From Rhodovibrio salinarum DSM 9154 (GTDB lineage Bacteria > Pseudomonadota > Alphaproteobacteria > Kiloniellales > Rhodovibrionaceae), in contig NZ_KI911559.1 of NCBI RefSeq assembly GCF_000515255.1, forward strand, positions 2,002,824-2,066,823: a stretch of DNA of 64,000 bases, in the 5' to 3' direction. This document shows positions 24,772-34,041 of the stretch, piece by piece. Position numbers and translations under genes: made by a program. Numbering within the stretch: position 1 is the stretch's first letter; the number at the start of each line of letters is the position of its first letter. The notes under the pieces are model-generated. The model had not been told where the DNA came from and ran no database searches. It was given only the letters and a program-made list of their open reading frames with translations.

Positions 24772-25680
24772 CTAGCCAGCGAGGGTCAAGATCACCGGCA
24801 GGCTGACCATCGAGGCGGCGGTCTGTAGGGTGATCACCCCCGCCATCAGCGTGGCGTCGCCGCCCAGCTGTTTGGCCAGGATATAGCTGGAGGTCGCGGT
24901 CGGGGAGGCCATGAACAGTAGCGCGATCGCCGCCGTCAGCCCTTCCACCGCGAACGTCCAGAGGGTGAGGGCGGTCAGCGCCGGCATGGCGACCAGCTTG
25001 AGCGCGGTGGTTTGCACGACCGTCCGCGCGTTACGCCGGACGGCTTGCCAGTCGAGCGCGGCACCGACGCACAGAAGGCCGATCGGCAACGCCGCCCGCC
25101 CCAGGATATCCAGCACGTCGGCGACCACGCCCGGCATGCCGGTGAAGTTGCTCAGCGCGCCCAGCACGGCGGCGATAATCAATGGGTTGGTCACCACCTG
25201 CTTGACCGTGCCGAGCGCCGTCGGTTCGGCTGCGGTCCCCCAGTGGGCGAGCGCGATCACGCAGATCAGGTTGACCGTCGGCACGATCACCGCGATCGCG
25301 ATCGCTGCCACGGTCAAGCCGGCGCTGCCCCAGATCGCGCCTGCGATCGACAGGCAGATGTAGACGTTCATCCGCACGGCCCCCTGCACCATGCTGGTGA
25401 AGGCGGGGCCGTCGACGTTCAATCGCCGCTGAGCGATCACCAGAACGCCCGCCATGAGCAGGATTGCCACGACCAGCGCAGCAGCCATCGGGAGCACCGA
25501 GAGCCCAGCCATATCGGCGCCTGAAAGGGCGGTGACGATCAGGGCCGGGAAGAAGATGCGATAGGTCAGGCGTTCCGCTGGCTGCCAGAAGCCATTGCCC
25601 GGAAAGCCGCGCCCCTGCAGCCAGCTGCCGAGGAAGATGAGCAGGAACACAGGCAAGACCGCGGCGGCGATGGACAACAT
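24772..25680 (-). CDS. AEC family (auxin efflux carrier-like) transporter, 302 aa
   Basis: About ten hydrophobic helices arranged as two five-helix halves give the AEC fold. Typical elements are VFLLIFLGSWLQGRG at the start, ALSNFTGMPGVVADVLDILG in the centre and FMASPTATSSYILAKQLGGD near the end. Members export or import small organic acids such as malate. It lies 48 bases upstream (on the minus strand) of the CoA-transferase start and in the same direction, so the two may be co-transcribed and share an organic-acid pathway; that is inference. Confidence 0.88.
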   Translation of the reverse strand: MLSIAAAVLPVFLLIFLGSWLQGRGFPGNGFWQPAERLTYRIFFPALIVTALSGADMAGLSVLPMAAALVVAILLMAGVLVIAQRRLNVDGPAFTSMVQGAVRMNVYICLSIAGAIWGSAGLTVAAIAIAVIVPTVNLICVIALAHWGTAAEPTALGTVKQVVTNPLIIAAVLGALSNFTGMPGVVADVLDILGRAALPIGLLCVGAALDWQAVRRNARTVVQTTALKLVAMPALTALTLWTFAVEGLTAAIALLFMASPTATSSYILAKQLGGDATLMAGVITLQTAASMVSLPVILTLAG

Positions 25681-25829
25681 GCGGGCTATATCCGGGAACG
25701 GGGTGATCAGGCTACAAGGCTAGGGCGGTCATCGGACGATGGCTAGGGTCGCGCGGGTGAAGGCTTTGTACCGCGCGTCTCGGGGTGTGTATTTTTGGCT
25801 GCGAACAAACTCCAGGCTGGAGGCCAGCG

Positions 25830-26387
25830 ATGGCCGGCAACGACCTCTACCACCGCGACTATTACCGCTGGACGCGCGAACAGGCCGCTCGGCTGCGTGC
25901 GCTTGCGTATCGGCAGGAGCAGGAGGCCGGTGCGCCTGGAGAGGGAAGCGGATTGGACGTCGCCCATTTGGCCGAAGAGGTGGCGCAAGCCGGTCGGCTG
26001 GAGTTGAACCGCGTTACCCAATATCTGACCAGCACGTTGATCTATGTGCTTGAAGCGGCGTGGTTGCAGCATGCGCCGGCCAACCGTCGGTGGCGCGGCG
26101 AGGCCAAAAGCGCGGCGCGCGAAGCCTACCAGGCGTTCACCGACGGCATGCGCCCCGATCTCAACATTCGGGAAATCTGGGCGGATGCCGTGGAGGAGAC
26201 CAATGTGCGTCTGCGCGAGACCGGCGAGGAAATGTTGCCTGCCGACGTTAGCTGTCCGCTCGCGCTGGACGACCTGCTGGCCCGCCGCCTGGATGCCAAC
26301 GCCGCCGTCAGCCGCGTGCGCGCGGCATTGCTGGGAGACGACGGACAGGGGCCATGTGCCGCCGGTCCGGCTAGCCCCGCCTCATAG
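25830..26387 (+). CDS. DUF29 family protein, 185 aa
   Basis: The segment DLYHRDYYRWTREQAARLR, then VAHLAEEVAQAGRLELNRV and the C-terminal CPLALDDLLAR are the DUF29 pattern. These are small helical proteins common in alphaproteobacteria and cyanobacteria, without known function. GGAGG upstream of ATG 25830 decides the start. Its 3' end overlaps the convergent ruvX gene by 17 bases. Confidence 0.85.
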   Translation: MAGNDLYHRDYYRWTREQAARLRALAYRQEQEAGAPGEGSGLDVAHLAEEVAQAGRLELNRVTQYLTSTLIYVLEAAWLQHAPANRRWRGEAKSAAREAYQAFTDGMRPDLNIREIWADAVEETNVRLRETGEEMLPADVSCPLALDDLLARRLDANAAVSRVRAALLGDDGQGPCAAGPASPAS

Positions 26388-26844
26388 CGTCGAGCGCGCC
26401 CTGGAGGATGTAGGCGGCGGCCATCTGGTCGAGGTGCTGTTTCTGCTTGTGGCTCGCCATCTCGGCCTCGTCGCTCAGCAGGCGCTCGACCGCCGCCGTG
26501 GACAGACGCTCGTCCCAGAATGCGATGGGGAGGCTGTAGCCCGCTTCCTGTACCAGGTTGCGCGCGAACTGCCGGGTTGCCTGGCAACGCTTGCCCTCCA
26601 CGCCGTTCAGGCCAACCGGCAGACCGATCACCAGGGCCTTGACCGCGCGGTCCTCGATCGCCTGAGCGAGTGCCTGCGCGTCAGCGGTGAACTTGCTGCG
26701 CCGGATCGTGTCGACCGGGGAGGCGACCGAGCGGTCGCGGTCGGAAACCGCCATGCCGATTGTCTTGTCGCCGAAGTCGAGGCCCATCAGGCGGGCACGG
26801 GCCGATAGATGCTGCGGCAAATCCGCGAAGTCGATGATCGCCAT
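26371..26844 (-). CDS. ruvX: Putative pre-16S rRNA nuclease / Holliday junction resolvase RuvX (YqgF), 157 aa
   Basis: RuvX has an RNase H-like fold and is linked to 16S rRNA 5' maturation. The conserved acidic residues are in MGLDFGDKTIGMAVSD, PIAFWDERLSTAAVERLL and HLDQMAAAYILQGAL. Length is standard. It starts three bases after the RND permease stop, so it probably rides on the same transcript. The 17-base convergent overlap with the DUF29 gene is unusual but small. Confidence 0.93.
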   Translation of the reverse strand: MAIIDFADLPQHLSARARLMGLDFGDKTIGMAVSDRDRSVASPVDTIRRSKFTADAQALAQAIEDRAVKALVIGLPVGLNGVEGKRCQATRQFARNLVQEAGYSLPIAFWDERLSTAAVERLLSDEAEMASHKQKQHLDQMAAAYILQGALDAMRRG

Positions 26845-26847
26845 GGT

Positions 26848-29800
26848 TTACTCGGCGGCGTGAGGCAGTTGGGCTTGGCGTGTTTCCGCGTCGCGCGTTC
26901 CCCCCGCGTGCGGAGTCCCGTCCCCGCGCTTGCGCCGGTACCAGTTCTGTAGGTTGGCCCGCCACATCAATGCGCAGGGCGTGATGAACAGCGTCAGCAG
27001 CGTGGCGAAGGTCAGGCCGAACACGATCGCGGTCGACAAGGGCTGCCACAACTCGGTCGAGGGCGCGCCGATCTGGACCAGCCGGTTGAGGAAGTCGATG
27101 TTCACGCCGAGCACCATCGGCATCAGCCCCAGGATCGTGGTGACCGTGGTCAGCATCACCGGGCGCAGGCGCTGCGCGCCGGTGCGCAGGATCGCGGTGG
27201 TGACGTCGGGGTCGTCGGCCTTCAACCGATCGAAGGTATCGATCAGCACGATGTTGTTGTTCACCACGATGCCGGCCAGCGCGATCACGCCGATGCCGGT
27301 CATCACGACGCCAAACGGCTGATTGGTGATCAGCAAGCCGATCATGACCCCGATGGTCGACAGGATCACGGCGGAGAGGATCAGGAAGGCGCTGTAGAAG
27401 CTGTTGAACTGCGTGACCAGGATGATCGCCATCAGGAACAGCGCCACGACGAATGCCTTGGTCAGGAAGCTCTGTGCCTCCTTTTGGTCCTCGTTCTCGC
27501 CCCCGAAGGTGATGTTGACGCCCGCGGGCACGTCCGCCTGCTCCAGGAAAGCTTGTATCTCCTGGAGCTTGTCGTTCGCCAGCACGCCGGGCGGGACGTC
27601 GGCCTTGACCGTGATCGAACGGTCGCCGTCGGTGCGTCGGATCAGACTGGTGCGCTGTTTGGGCGTGCGCTGGACGAAGTTGGCGAGCGGCACCTGACCG
27701 TCCTCGGTGCGCACGCGGATCTGGTCGAGTTGATCCAGGTTGCGCTGGTCGCCGGGGAAGCGCACGACCATGTCGATCTCATCATCGGAGTCGCTGGAGC
27801 GGAATTCGCCGACCTTGAGACCGTTGGTGACCATCCGGATGTAGCTGCCGACCAGCGAGACGTCGGCGCCGAACTTGGCGGCTTGGGCGCGGTCGACCGA
27901 CAGCTCCCACTCGATCCCGGGAACCGGGCGGCCGTCCTCGATCCCGACGAATTCTGGGTCCTGCTGCATCCGCTCGACGATCTGCGCCACGGTCGGCGTG
28001 ATCAGTTCAGGGCGGTCGCTCGTGACCTCGATCTGGATCGGCTTGCCGCCGGGCGGACCCATGTCCTGTTCCTGCGCTTCGACCTTGATCCCGGGCAAGG
28101 CGCTGGCGCGCTGCTTGATATCGTCGATGATTTCCTGCGCCGGTCGGCGGGTCCACCAGTCGGTGAACTCGAGCGTGACCTGGCCGATGATGTCCTCGGG
28201 TTCGTCGCGCCGTTGACCGGAGGCGATCTGCGAGCGGGCGTAGATCGCGTGGAACTCGCCCCGCTCCTGATGCAGTTGCAGGATCTGGCTCTCCACCTCC
28301 TGGACCAGCCGGTCGCGTTGCTGGATCGACAGGTTGCCGCGGCCGTGGATCTGGATCACCGCGCTTTCCGGCTCGGTGTTCGGGAAGAACTCGATCCCGC
28401 GCCCGTACATCGCATAGGCAGTCTGCACCGCGACCAGCGCGGCGACCGACGCCAGCAGCAGCTTGCCAGGATGCTTGATCGCGAAGCTCAGCAGACGGAC
28501 GTAACCGCCGGTGAACCCTCCCAAACTCTTCAGGTCCGACTTCCCGCCGCCGGCAATTGCCTGCGCCTTGTCATCGTTGTCCGGCTGTTCGGTGGTCTCG
28601 CCGCCTTTGCCGCCGAACACCGCGCCCATGGCCGGTACGAAGATCAGCGCCATCGCAAGCGAGGCGGTTAACACGGCCAGGAGCGTGATCGGCAGGTATT
28701 TCATGAATTCGCCGATCACGCCCGGCCAGAAGAGTAACGGCAGGAAGGCGGCCAGCGTGGTCGCGGTCGCAGCGATGATCGGCCAGGCCATGCGCTTGGC
28801 CGCCAGGCCGTAGGCCTGCTTCTTGGACAAGCCCTCGCGTAGCTTTCGGTCGGCGTACTCGACCGTGACAATGGCGCCGTCGACCAGCATGCCAACGGCC
28901 AGAATCAGCGAAAACAGCACCACGACGTTGACCGTCAGCCCGGCCAGAAAGACGACGAGCACGCCGGTCAGGAACGACCCCGGGATCGCTACACCGACGA
29001 ATGCGGCCGAGCGCAGCCCGAGGGCGGCGACGATCACCACCATGACCAGCAGCACGGCCGCCAGGACGTTGTTTTGCAGATCGCTCAACATCGTGCTGAT
29101 GTTGGTCGACTTGTCCTGGGTGTAGGTGACCTCGACCGCGTCCGGCCAGGCTTCGCGTTCCGCTTCTACTACCTGGCGGACCTGTTCGATCGTCTCGATG
29201 ATGTTCTCGCCGGTGCGCTTGGACACCTCCAGCGCGATCGCGGGCTCGCCGTTGATTCGGGCGTAGCCTTCAGGGTCCTTGAAGGTCCGGCGCAGATGGG
29301 CGACGTCGCCGATCGTCACCACCGTATCGCCGTCGACCTTGATCGGCATGTTCAGGATGTCCTGGGAGTTCTGGAACAGCCCTGGAACCTTGATCGCGAA
29401 ACGGCCGGCACCGGTGTCCATCGCGCCCGCGGCGACCAGGCGGTTGGACCGGTCGACCGCGTTCAGCACCTGCTGGGCATCGATGTCGTAGCTTTCCAGC
29501 AATGTCGGATCGATGACGAGCTCAACCAGCTCTTCCCGGTTACCCGCCATTTCCACCTCGAGCACGGGCTGCAGGGCTTCGACCTCATCCCGCAGGTCGC
29601 GGGCGAGATCGAGCAGCGTCCGTTCCGGCACGTCGCCCGACAGTGTGACCACGAGCACGGGGAACAGGCTCAGGTTCACCTCGTGCACCGTCGGCTCGTC
29701 GGCATCGACCGGCAGTTCCGGTTTTGCCGCGTCGACCTGCTCGCGGACATCGATCATCGCCTGATCGGCGTCGAAGCCGGCCTCGAACTCCAGTACGACG

Positions 29801-30072
29801 TTGGCGCCGTCCTGGTAGGCGGTGGCGCGCATCTCTTTCACGCCCTCGACGCTTTCGAGCTCCTGCTCCAGCGGCTTGACGATCAGCCGCTCGGCGTCCT
29901 CAGGCGAAATGCCCTCGTGGTGGACGTTGGTGTAGATCAGCGGGATATTGACGTCCGGATCGCTCTCCTTGGGGATCGCGACATAGGCGTAGGCGCCAGC
30001 GATCAGCAGCAGCAGCAGCAGGCTGAGGACCGTGCGAATATGACTGAGGGCGGCATCGATCAGGGTGTTCAC
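26848..30072 (-). CDS. RND efflux permease, 1074 aa
   Basis: Inner-membrane proton-driven pump of the HAE1 type, which works with a periplasmic adaptor and an outer-membrane channel. The N-terminal helix (IRTVLSLLLLLLIAGAYAYV), two large periplasmic loops and twelve helices are visible, including AVGMLVDGAIVTVEYADR in helix 4 and ALAGIVVNNNIVLIDTFDR in helix 10. Helix 4 has VDGA where most drug pumps have two Asp; the substrate may differ. A hydrophilic insert with QPDNDDKAQ lies near 500. Its start overlaps the adaptor gene by four bases. No outer-membrane channel gene is in the window. Confidence 0.95.
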   Translation of the reverse strand: MNTLIDAALSHIRTVLSLLLLLLIAGAYAYVAIPKESDPDVNIPLIYTNVHHEGISPEDAERLIVKPLEQELESVEGVKEMRATAYQDGANVVLEFEAGFDADQAMIDVREQVDAAKPELPVDADEPTVHEVNLSLFPVLVVTLSGDVPERTLLDLARDLRDEVEALQPVLEVEMAGNREELVELVIDPTLLESYDIDAQQVLNAVDRSNRLVAAGAMDTGAGRFAIKVPGLFQNSQDILNMPIKVDGDTVVTIGDVAHLRRTFKDPEGYARINGEPAIALEVSKRTGENIIETIEQVRQVVEAEREAWPDAVEVTYTQDKSTNISTMLSDLQNNVLAAVLLVMVVIVAALGLRSAAFVGVAIPGSFLTGVLVVFLAGLTVNVVVLFSLILAVGMLVDGAIVTVEYADRKLREGLSKKQAYGLAAKRMAWPIIAATATTLAAFLPLLFWPGVIGEFMKYLPITLLAVLTASLAMALIFVPAMGAVFGGKGGETTEQPDNDDKAQAIAGGGKSDLKSLGGFTGGYVRLLSFAIKHPGKLLLASVAALVAVQTAYAMYGRGIEFFPNTEPESAVIQIHGRGNLSIQQRDRLVQEVESQILQLHQERGEFHAIYARSQIASGQRRDEPEDIIGQVTLEFTDWWTRRPAQEIIDDIKQRASALPGIKVEAQEQDMGPPGGKPIQIEVTSDRPELITPTVAQIVERMQQDPEFVGIEDGRPVPGIEWELSVDRAQAAKFGADVSLVGSYIRMVTNGLKVGEFRSSDSDDEIDMVVRFPGDQRNLDQLDQIRVRTEDGQVPLANFVQRTPKQRTSLIRRTDGDRSITVKADVPPGVLANDKLQEIQAFLEQADVPAGVNITFGGENEDQKEAQSFLTKAFVVALFLMAIILVTQFNSFYSAFLILSAVILSTIGVMIGLLITNQPFGVVMTGIGVIALAGIVVNNNIVLIDTFDRLKADDPDVTTAILRTGAQRLRPVMLTTVTTILGLMPMVLGVNIDFLNRLVQIGAPSTELWQPLSTAIVFGLTFATLLTLFITPCALMWRANLQNWYRRKRGDGTPHAGGTRDAETRQAQLPHAAE

Positions 30073-31238
30073 GGCCGCCCCTCCGGTCCCGGCTTACCGG
30101 GGCCGCCCGTTGGCAGGTTGAGTGGCGTGTCTTGCAGGCGCTGCTGCACCTCGCCTTCGGCGACCGGTTTCACCTGCTGGCCGACGGTAACGAAGTTCTG
30201 GCCCAGCGTGACGAAGGTGACGGTTTTGGGCAGGCCGGTGATCCACACGCCGTCCGGCTTGTCGGCCAGAATGTCGACCTCCTGGAAGTGCACGCGGTTG
30301 TCGTCGTCCAGCACCTTTACGCCCACTTGGCCCGCGTCGTTGAGTGTCAGGATCGACGGCGAGACGAAGTGCGAAACCCGTTCCTTCAGCGGCACCGTCA
30401 TTTGTGCCGTCACGCCATCGCGCAACGCCCCCTCGGGGTTGGCGACGCGCATCTCCACCTCGAAGGTGCGGGTGCGGTCGTTCGCTTCGCGCGCGACGAA
30501 GTCCACGGTTCCGGTGACCTGTTCGCCGGTGATCAGCTCGGCTGTTGCCTGCGTGCCGGTCTCGATCTGCGCCACCCGCCGTTCGTTGACGCTGCCGACG
30601 ATCTTGAGCGGGTCGAGATCGACCAGACGCAGCAAGTCCCGCCCGCTGGTCATGAAGTCGCCGACCTCCGCCATCGTCTCGCCGACCCGTCCGGCGAAAG
30701 GGGCGTAGATCGTCGTGTTGTCCAGGGCGGTGCGGGCCTGCTCGACACGCGCCTGCGCTTCTTCGAAAGCGGCGCGGGCCCCGGCCAGCTGGGTATCCGA
30801 GCGGTGGCCGCGTTCATGCAGCCGCCGGGCGACCTCCAATTCCAGTTGGCGTTGCTCCAGCAGGGCCTTCGCTTCGCGCAGTTGGGCCGAGCGGTCTTCC
30901 TCGGCGAGCTGAGCGAGTACCTGGCCTTTGTCGACAAGATCGCCCTTGTCGACCAACAGCTCTTCGATCCGGCCGTGCGTTTGCGCCTGCACCACCACCT
31001 TGCGGTCGGCCTGGGTGCGTCCCTGGACGCGTAGCCTGTCGGTTCGCGGTTCGGCGGTCTGGGTGGCGACGCGCACCTCCGGCACGTCGCTCAGCTTGGA
31101 TAGCTGCGCGGGCCCTTTGCGGGTTTCCGGTTCGGCGCTGCCCAGGTACTGACCCGAGGCGATCCAGACAATGGCCGCCCCCGCGATGGCCAGCGCGATC
31201 GACACGGACCCGAAGCGGCGGAGAAGCTTGATAAACAT
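30069..31238 (-). CDS. RND periplasmic adaptor (HlyD/MFP family), 389 aa
   Basis: Links the RND pump to an outer-membrane channel. A membrane anchor (VSIALAIAGAAIVWIASG) precedes the lipoyl half LRVQGRTQADRKVVVQAQ, a coiled-coil hairpin (LAEEDRSAQLREAKALLEQR), the second lipoyl part TIYAPFAGRVGETMAEVGD and the beta-barrel. A short Pro/Gly tail ends it. It overlaps the pump gene by four bases and follows padR by 27 bases, so all three form one operon. Confidence 0.93.
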   Translation of the reverse strand: MFIKLLRRFGSVSIALAIAGAAIVWIASGQYLGSAEPETRKGPAQLSKLSDVPEVRVATQTAEPRTDRLRVQGRTQADRKVVVQAQTHGRIEELLVDKGDLVDKGQVLAQLAEEDRSAQLREAKALLEQRQLELEVARRLHERGHRSDTQLAGARAAFEEAQARVEQARTALDNTTIYAPFAGRVGETMAEVGDFMTSGRDLLRLVDLDPLKIVGSVNERRVAQIETGTQATAELITGEQVTGTVDFVAREANDRTRTFEVEMRVANPEGALRDGVTAQMTVPLKERVSHFVSPSILTLNDAGQVGVKVLDDDNRVHFQEVDILADKPDGVWITGLPKTVTFVTLGQNFVTVGQQVKPVAEGEVQQRLQDTPLNLPTGGPGKPGPEGRP

Positions 31239-31265
31239 AGCAGGGGTCTCGGGCTGTTTCGGGCG

Positions 31266-31835
31266 CTATTCTGCGGCGTTGGCGGCTGCATGGGTGCGGG
31301 CGTTCGCGGGCGCGTCCGCGGCACCGGCCAGCAACGCATCGCGGTGTTCGCGCAGATAGTCCCGCGCGCACTGGTATACGGCGAGGCCGAGGCCGTGAAC
31401 GAAACGCTCGCCTGCCGGCCGGTTGTCGAGGTTGGCGTTTTCGCTCATGCGCTGCAGCACATCCTCGTACCAAGTGATCCGATCATCAATCAGGCGGTCC
31501 AGTGTCGCGGCCGGCAGGAGGTGCGCGAAAAACAGCACGAACAGGAAGTCCGAGCGCACTTCGTCGTCGACCGGCCGGCGGTGCAACGCCCGTTCCAGCG
31601 CAGCGCGACCGGAGGCTGTGATCGAATAGAGTTTCTTGTCCGGACGTTTGTCCTGCGGTTGCGCGTGGCAGACGACCAACCCGTCGGCCGAGAGTCGGGT
31701 CAGCGCCGGATAGATCGAGCCAAAGCTGGCCTCCTGAAAGTGGGCGAGCAGGCCTTCTTCGAAACTCTTTTTGATCTCGTAGCCGCTGGCGTCCCCCCGG
31801 TTGAGAACGCCCAGGCAAAGGGTGCGTGTATCCAT
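31266..31835 (-). CDS. PadR family transcriptional regulator, 189 aa
   Basis: The winged helix is clear: LCLGVLNRGDASGYEIKKSF, ASFGSIYPALTRLSADGLV and YSITASGRAALERAL. The C-terminal half is a helical dimer domain as in PadR group 1 (Vir_act_alpha_C type). Such proteins repress efflux or detoxification genes until a small molecule binds. It is first in the operon with the adaptor, pump and possibly ruvX, so it is probably autoregulated. Palindromes lie directly upstream. Confidence 0.93.
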   Translation of the reverse strand: MDTRTLCLGVLNRGDASGYEIKKSFEEGLLAHFQEASFGSIYPALTRLSADGLVVCHAQPQDKRPDKKLYSITASGRAALERALHRRPVDDEVRSDFLFVLFFAHLLPAATLDRLIDDRITWYEDVLQRMSENANLDNRPAGERFVHGLGLAVYQCARDYLREHRDALLAGAADAPANARTHAAANAAE

Positions 31836-31873
31836 CGACGGTCCCGAAACGCCACGAACGGCGTCAAAGTGGA

Positions 31874-31906
31874 TGCATTTATGCAGCTAACAGTATCGGG
31901 CCGATA
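31874..31906 (-). promoter_or_regulatory. Two palindromes upstream of padR, candidate operators
   Basis: TGCATTTATGCA (31874-31885) and TATCGGGCCGATA (31894-31906) are perfect inverted repeats with short centres, 39-71 bases upstream of the padR start. PadR-type repressors bind such dyads at their own promoters. No confident -35/-10 pair was assigned. Confidence 0.5.
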
Positions 31907-32012
31907 TATCAGAGTCCAGCTCATTATGGTCGATATCGGTCTGACGGTGGGCACGGGGTGGGCAGGCCTTGCCGGCGCGAGGGCGGCAGGCAAGATCGTT
32001 CGCGCCCGCATG

Positions 32013-32042
32013 AAAAAGGGGCCCGGCGCATGGCCGGGCCCC
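32013..32042 (-). terminator. Rho-independent terminator after proX
   Basis: The stem GGGGCCCGGC (32018-32027) pairs perfectly with GCCGGGCCCC (32033-32042) around a five-base loop. On the minus strand it is followed by TTTTT (32017-32013). It lies 46 bases past the proX stop. Confidence 0.93.
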
Positions 32043-32088
32043 TCGTCGTCATCGAGCCGGGTGTCGCGTGGACACCTGGATCAGCGGG

Positions 32089-32958
32089 TTACCCCTCGCT
32101 CGGCAGTTCGCCGGTGATCCAGTACTGCACGCGGTCCTCGTTGTTCTCGATGTACTTGTCGACGGCTTCCTCGTAGGAGGTCTCCTGGGCGTCGTACATC
32201 GCCGCCTGGAGGTCATCGAGTGGGATCCACATGCGCCCGATCATGGTCGCCGCATCGATGTTGTCCTGGTAGAAGCCCTGACGGGCGATCGCGTGGATCG
32301 ACTCGTAGCTGCCCAGCGTGCCCTTCGGGTCTTCCAGGTATTTCAGATCGTACGCGCCGAACTTCCAGTGCGGGCTCCAGCCGGTCACGACGATCGGCTC
32401 ATCGCGCTTGATCGCACGATCCAGAGCGGCCGTCATGCCAGCTCCGCTGGAGGTCTGCAGCGTGTACATGTCGCTTAGACCGTAATCCTCAATGGCCTGC
32501 TTGGACAGGCGCGTGAGGCCGGCACCTGGATCAATGCCGACGATCTTGCCGTCAAGCTTGTCGGCCCACTCTTCGCTCTTCAGATCAGCGATCGAGTCGA
32601 CATCCATGTATTCCGGAACGATCCAGCCGAGGCGGGCATGGTCGTACAGCATGCCGAGATCGACCGTCTGATTGGCGAACTTCTCAAGGTAGTCCGCGTG
32701 GGTTCCCGGCTGCCAGGACATCATCATGACATCGATGTCGCCCTGAGCTAGGCCCTGGTACTGCGGGGCAATACCGGTCTGGGTCAGGGTCACATCCTGG
32801 TCCATCCGCTCTTCCAGGATCTGCTGGGCCAGCTTGGTCACAAATTCGGCGTCCGACCAAGCGGTCCAGCCGATTTGGACGTCGGCTGCCGCAGGGCTCG
32901 CCGCCAGGGTGACCGCTGTGGTCGCGGCGATCAGGGTCTTCTTGCCGTAGTCCAGCAT
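32089..32958 (-). CDS. proX: Glycine betaine/proline-betaine binding protein ProX, 289 aa
   Basis: Periplasmic receptor of the osmoprotectant importer. A signal peptide (about residues 1-25, ending SPAAADV) precedes the OpuAC domain. Aromatic residues that would line a betaine cage are seen in IGWTAWSDAEF, MMMSWQPGTHADY and VVTGWSPHWKFGAY. The mature protein is strongly acidic, in line with a saline habitat. It is last in proV-proW-proX, behind a 143-base spacer with two hairpins and before a strong terminator. Confidence 0.93.
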   Translation of the reverse strand: MLDYGKKTLIAATTAVTLAASPAAADVQIGWTAWSDAEFVTKLAQQILEERMDQDVTLTQTGIAPQYQGLAQGDIDVMMMSWQPGTHADYLEKFANQTVDLGMLYDHARLGWIVPEYMDVDSIADLKSEEWADKLDGKIVGIDPGAGLTRLSKQAIEDYGLSDMYTLQTSSGAGMTAALDRAIKRDEPIVVTGWSPHWKFGAYDLKYLEDPKGTLGSYESIHAIARQGFYQDNIDAATMIGRMWIPLDDLQAAMYDAQETSYEEAVDKYIENNEDRVQYWITGELPSEG

Positions 32959-33025
32959 TAAAATCCTCCTCTGTTGCCTCTATCTAAGGCGTGTTCACCG
33001 CCCTTCTCATGGGGCGATGGAGCGT

Positions 33026-33091
33026 CGTCCGGATTATCCGGACGCGCCCGGTTGCGGCCTTACCCGCTCAACATCCGTTGTAGAGCGGGTA
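33026..33091 (-). other. Two strong hairpins between proW and proX
   Basis: CGTCCGGAT/ATCCGGACG (33026-33044) and TACCCGCTC/GAGCGGGTA (33061-33091) are perfect nine-base inverted repeats in the 143-base spacer. Neither has a T-run. They may be processing or mRNA-stability structures that let the binding protein be made in excess over the membrane parts. Confidence 0.65.
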
Positions 33092-33101
33092 GTCCATGCA
33101 C

Positions 33102-34037
33102 TCAAGCCGCGCGACTGGTTTTGGTTTCCTGGTCGTCGTCGCTGGCGGGTTGGGCGCCGCCGAGCAGGCGACGGACCTTCGCGATCAGGCCTTCGCCGCG
33201 GCCAGCCTGGCCGATGCTTTGGGTGATGCGGTCGAGCAGGATCGCCACGATCACCACGCCCAGGCCGCCTTCGAAGCCGAGACCGACATTGAGGCGCTGA
33301 ATACCGGTCAGCACCACGTTGCCAAGGCCGCCAGCACCGATCATGGAGGCGATAACCACCATGGAAAGGGCCAGCATGATGGTCTGGTTGACCCCAGCCA
33401 TGATCGAGGGGAGCGCCAGTGGCAACTGCACCTTGGTCAGCAGTTGTCGGTCGGTGCAGCCAAACGCAAGGCCTGCTTCGACGTTTTCCTTGCTCACCTG
33501 ACGGATGCCTAGGTTGGTCAGGCGCACCGCCGGGGGCATGGCGAAGATCACCGTTGCGATCGTGCCCGGCACCTTACCCAGACCGAAGAACATCGCCGCC
33601 GGGATTAGATACACGAAGGGCGGCATGGTTTGCATGAAGTCCAGCACCGGCCGGATGACCGCCTCGACCGTGTCGTTCTTGGCCATCGCCACGCCGACCG
33701 GAAAGCCGACCACGAGCGCCACGAATGCGGCGGAGACCACCAACGCCATCGTGGAGACGGACTCTTCCCACAGATTCATGCCCATCAGCAGGAACATCGA
33801 AACCGCCACGAATATGGCGAACTTCCAGTTCACCCGCCACAAGCCGATCACGATCAAGATCGCGGCCAGTGCGAAGGGGTGAAGCCACAGCAGGAAGTCC
33901 TCCAGCGTGGTCGACACCGCGCCGATCGCCGCCGAGATCGCGTCGAGCAGCGGCTGCATGTTGTCCAGAATCCAGTTGACCAGTGCCTCAACCCAGGCGC
34001 CGATCGGGATTTTTACTTCTTCAACGAATTCCATCAT
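33102..34037 (-). CDS. proW: Glycine betaine ABC transporter permease ProW, 311 aa
   Basis: Inner-membrane part of the betaine importer. An amphipathic N-terminus (residues 1-50) is followed by about six or seven helices, with the coupling segment EAGLAFGCTDRQLLTKVQLP LALPSI being the EAA loop that contacts ProV. Helices around VVGFPVGVAMAKND and ALSMVVIASMIGAGGLG are typical of the family. It begins four bases after proV. Length is slightly shorter than E. coli ProW. Confidence 0.94.
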   Translation of the reverse strand: MMEFVEEVKIPIGAWVEALVNWILDNMQPLLDAISAAIGAVSTTLEDFLLWLHPFALAAILIVIGLWRVNWKFAIFVAVSMFLLMGMNLWEESVSTMALVVSAAFVALVVGFPVGVAMAKNDTVEAVIRPVLDFMQTMPPFVYLIPAAMFFGLGKVPGTIATVIFAMPPAVRLTNLGIRQVSKENVEAGLAFGCTDRQLLTKVQLPLALPSIMAGVNQTIMLALSMVVIASMIGAGGLGNVVLTGIQRLNVGLGFEGGLGVVIVAILLDRITQSIGQAGRGEGLIAKVRRLLGGAQPASDDDQETKTSRAA

Positions 34038-34041
34038 GGTT

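Noticed and set aside
29074-30708. Long plus-strand open frame of 544 codons
   Set aside because: It is antisense to the RND pump and adaptor and has no protein-family features.
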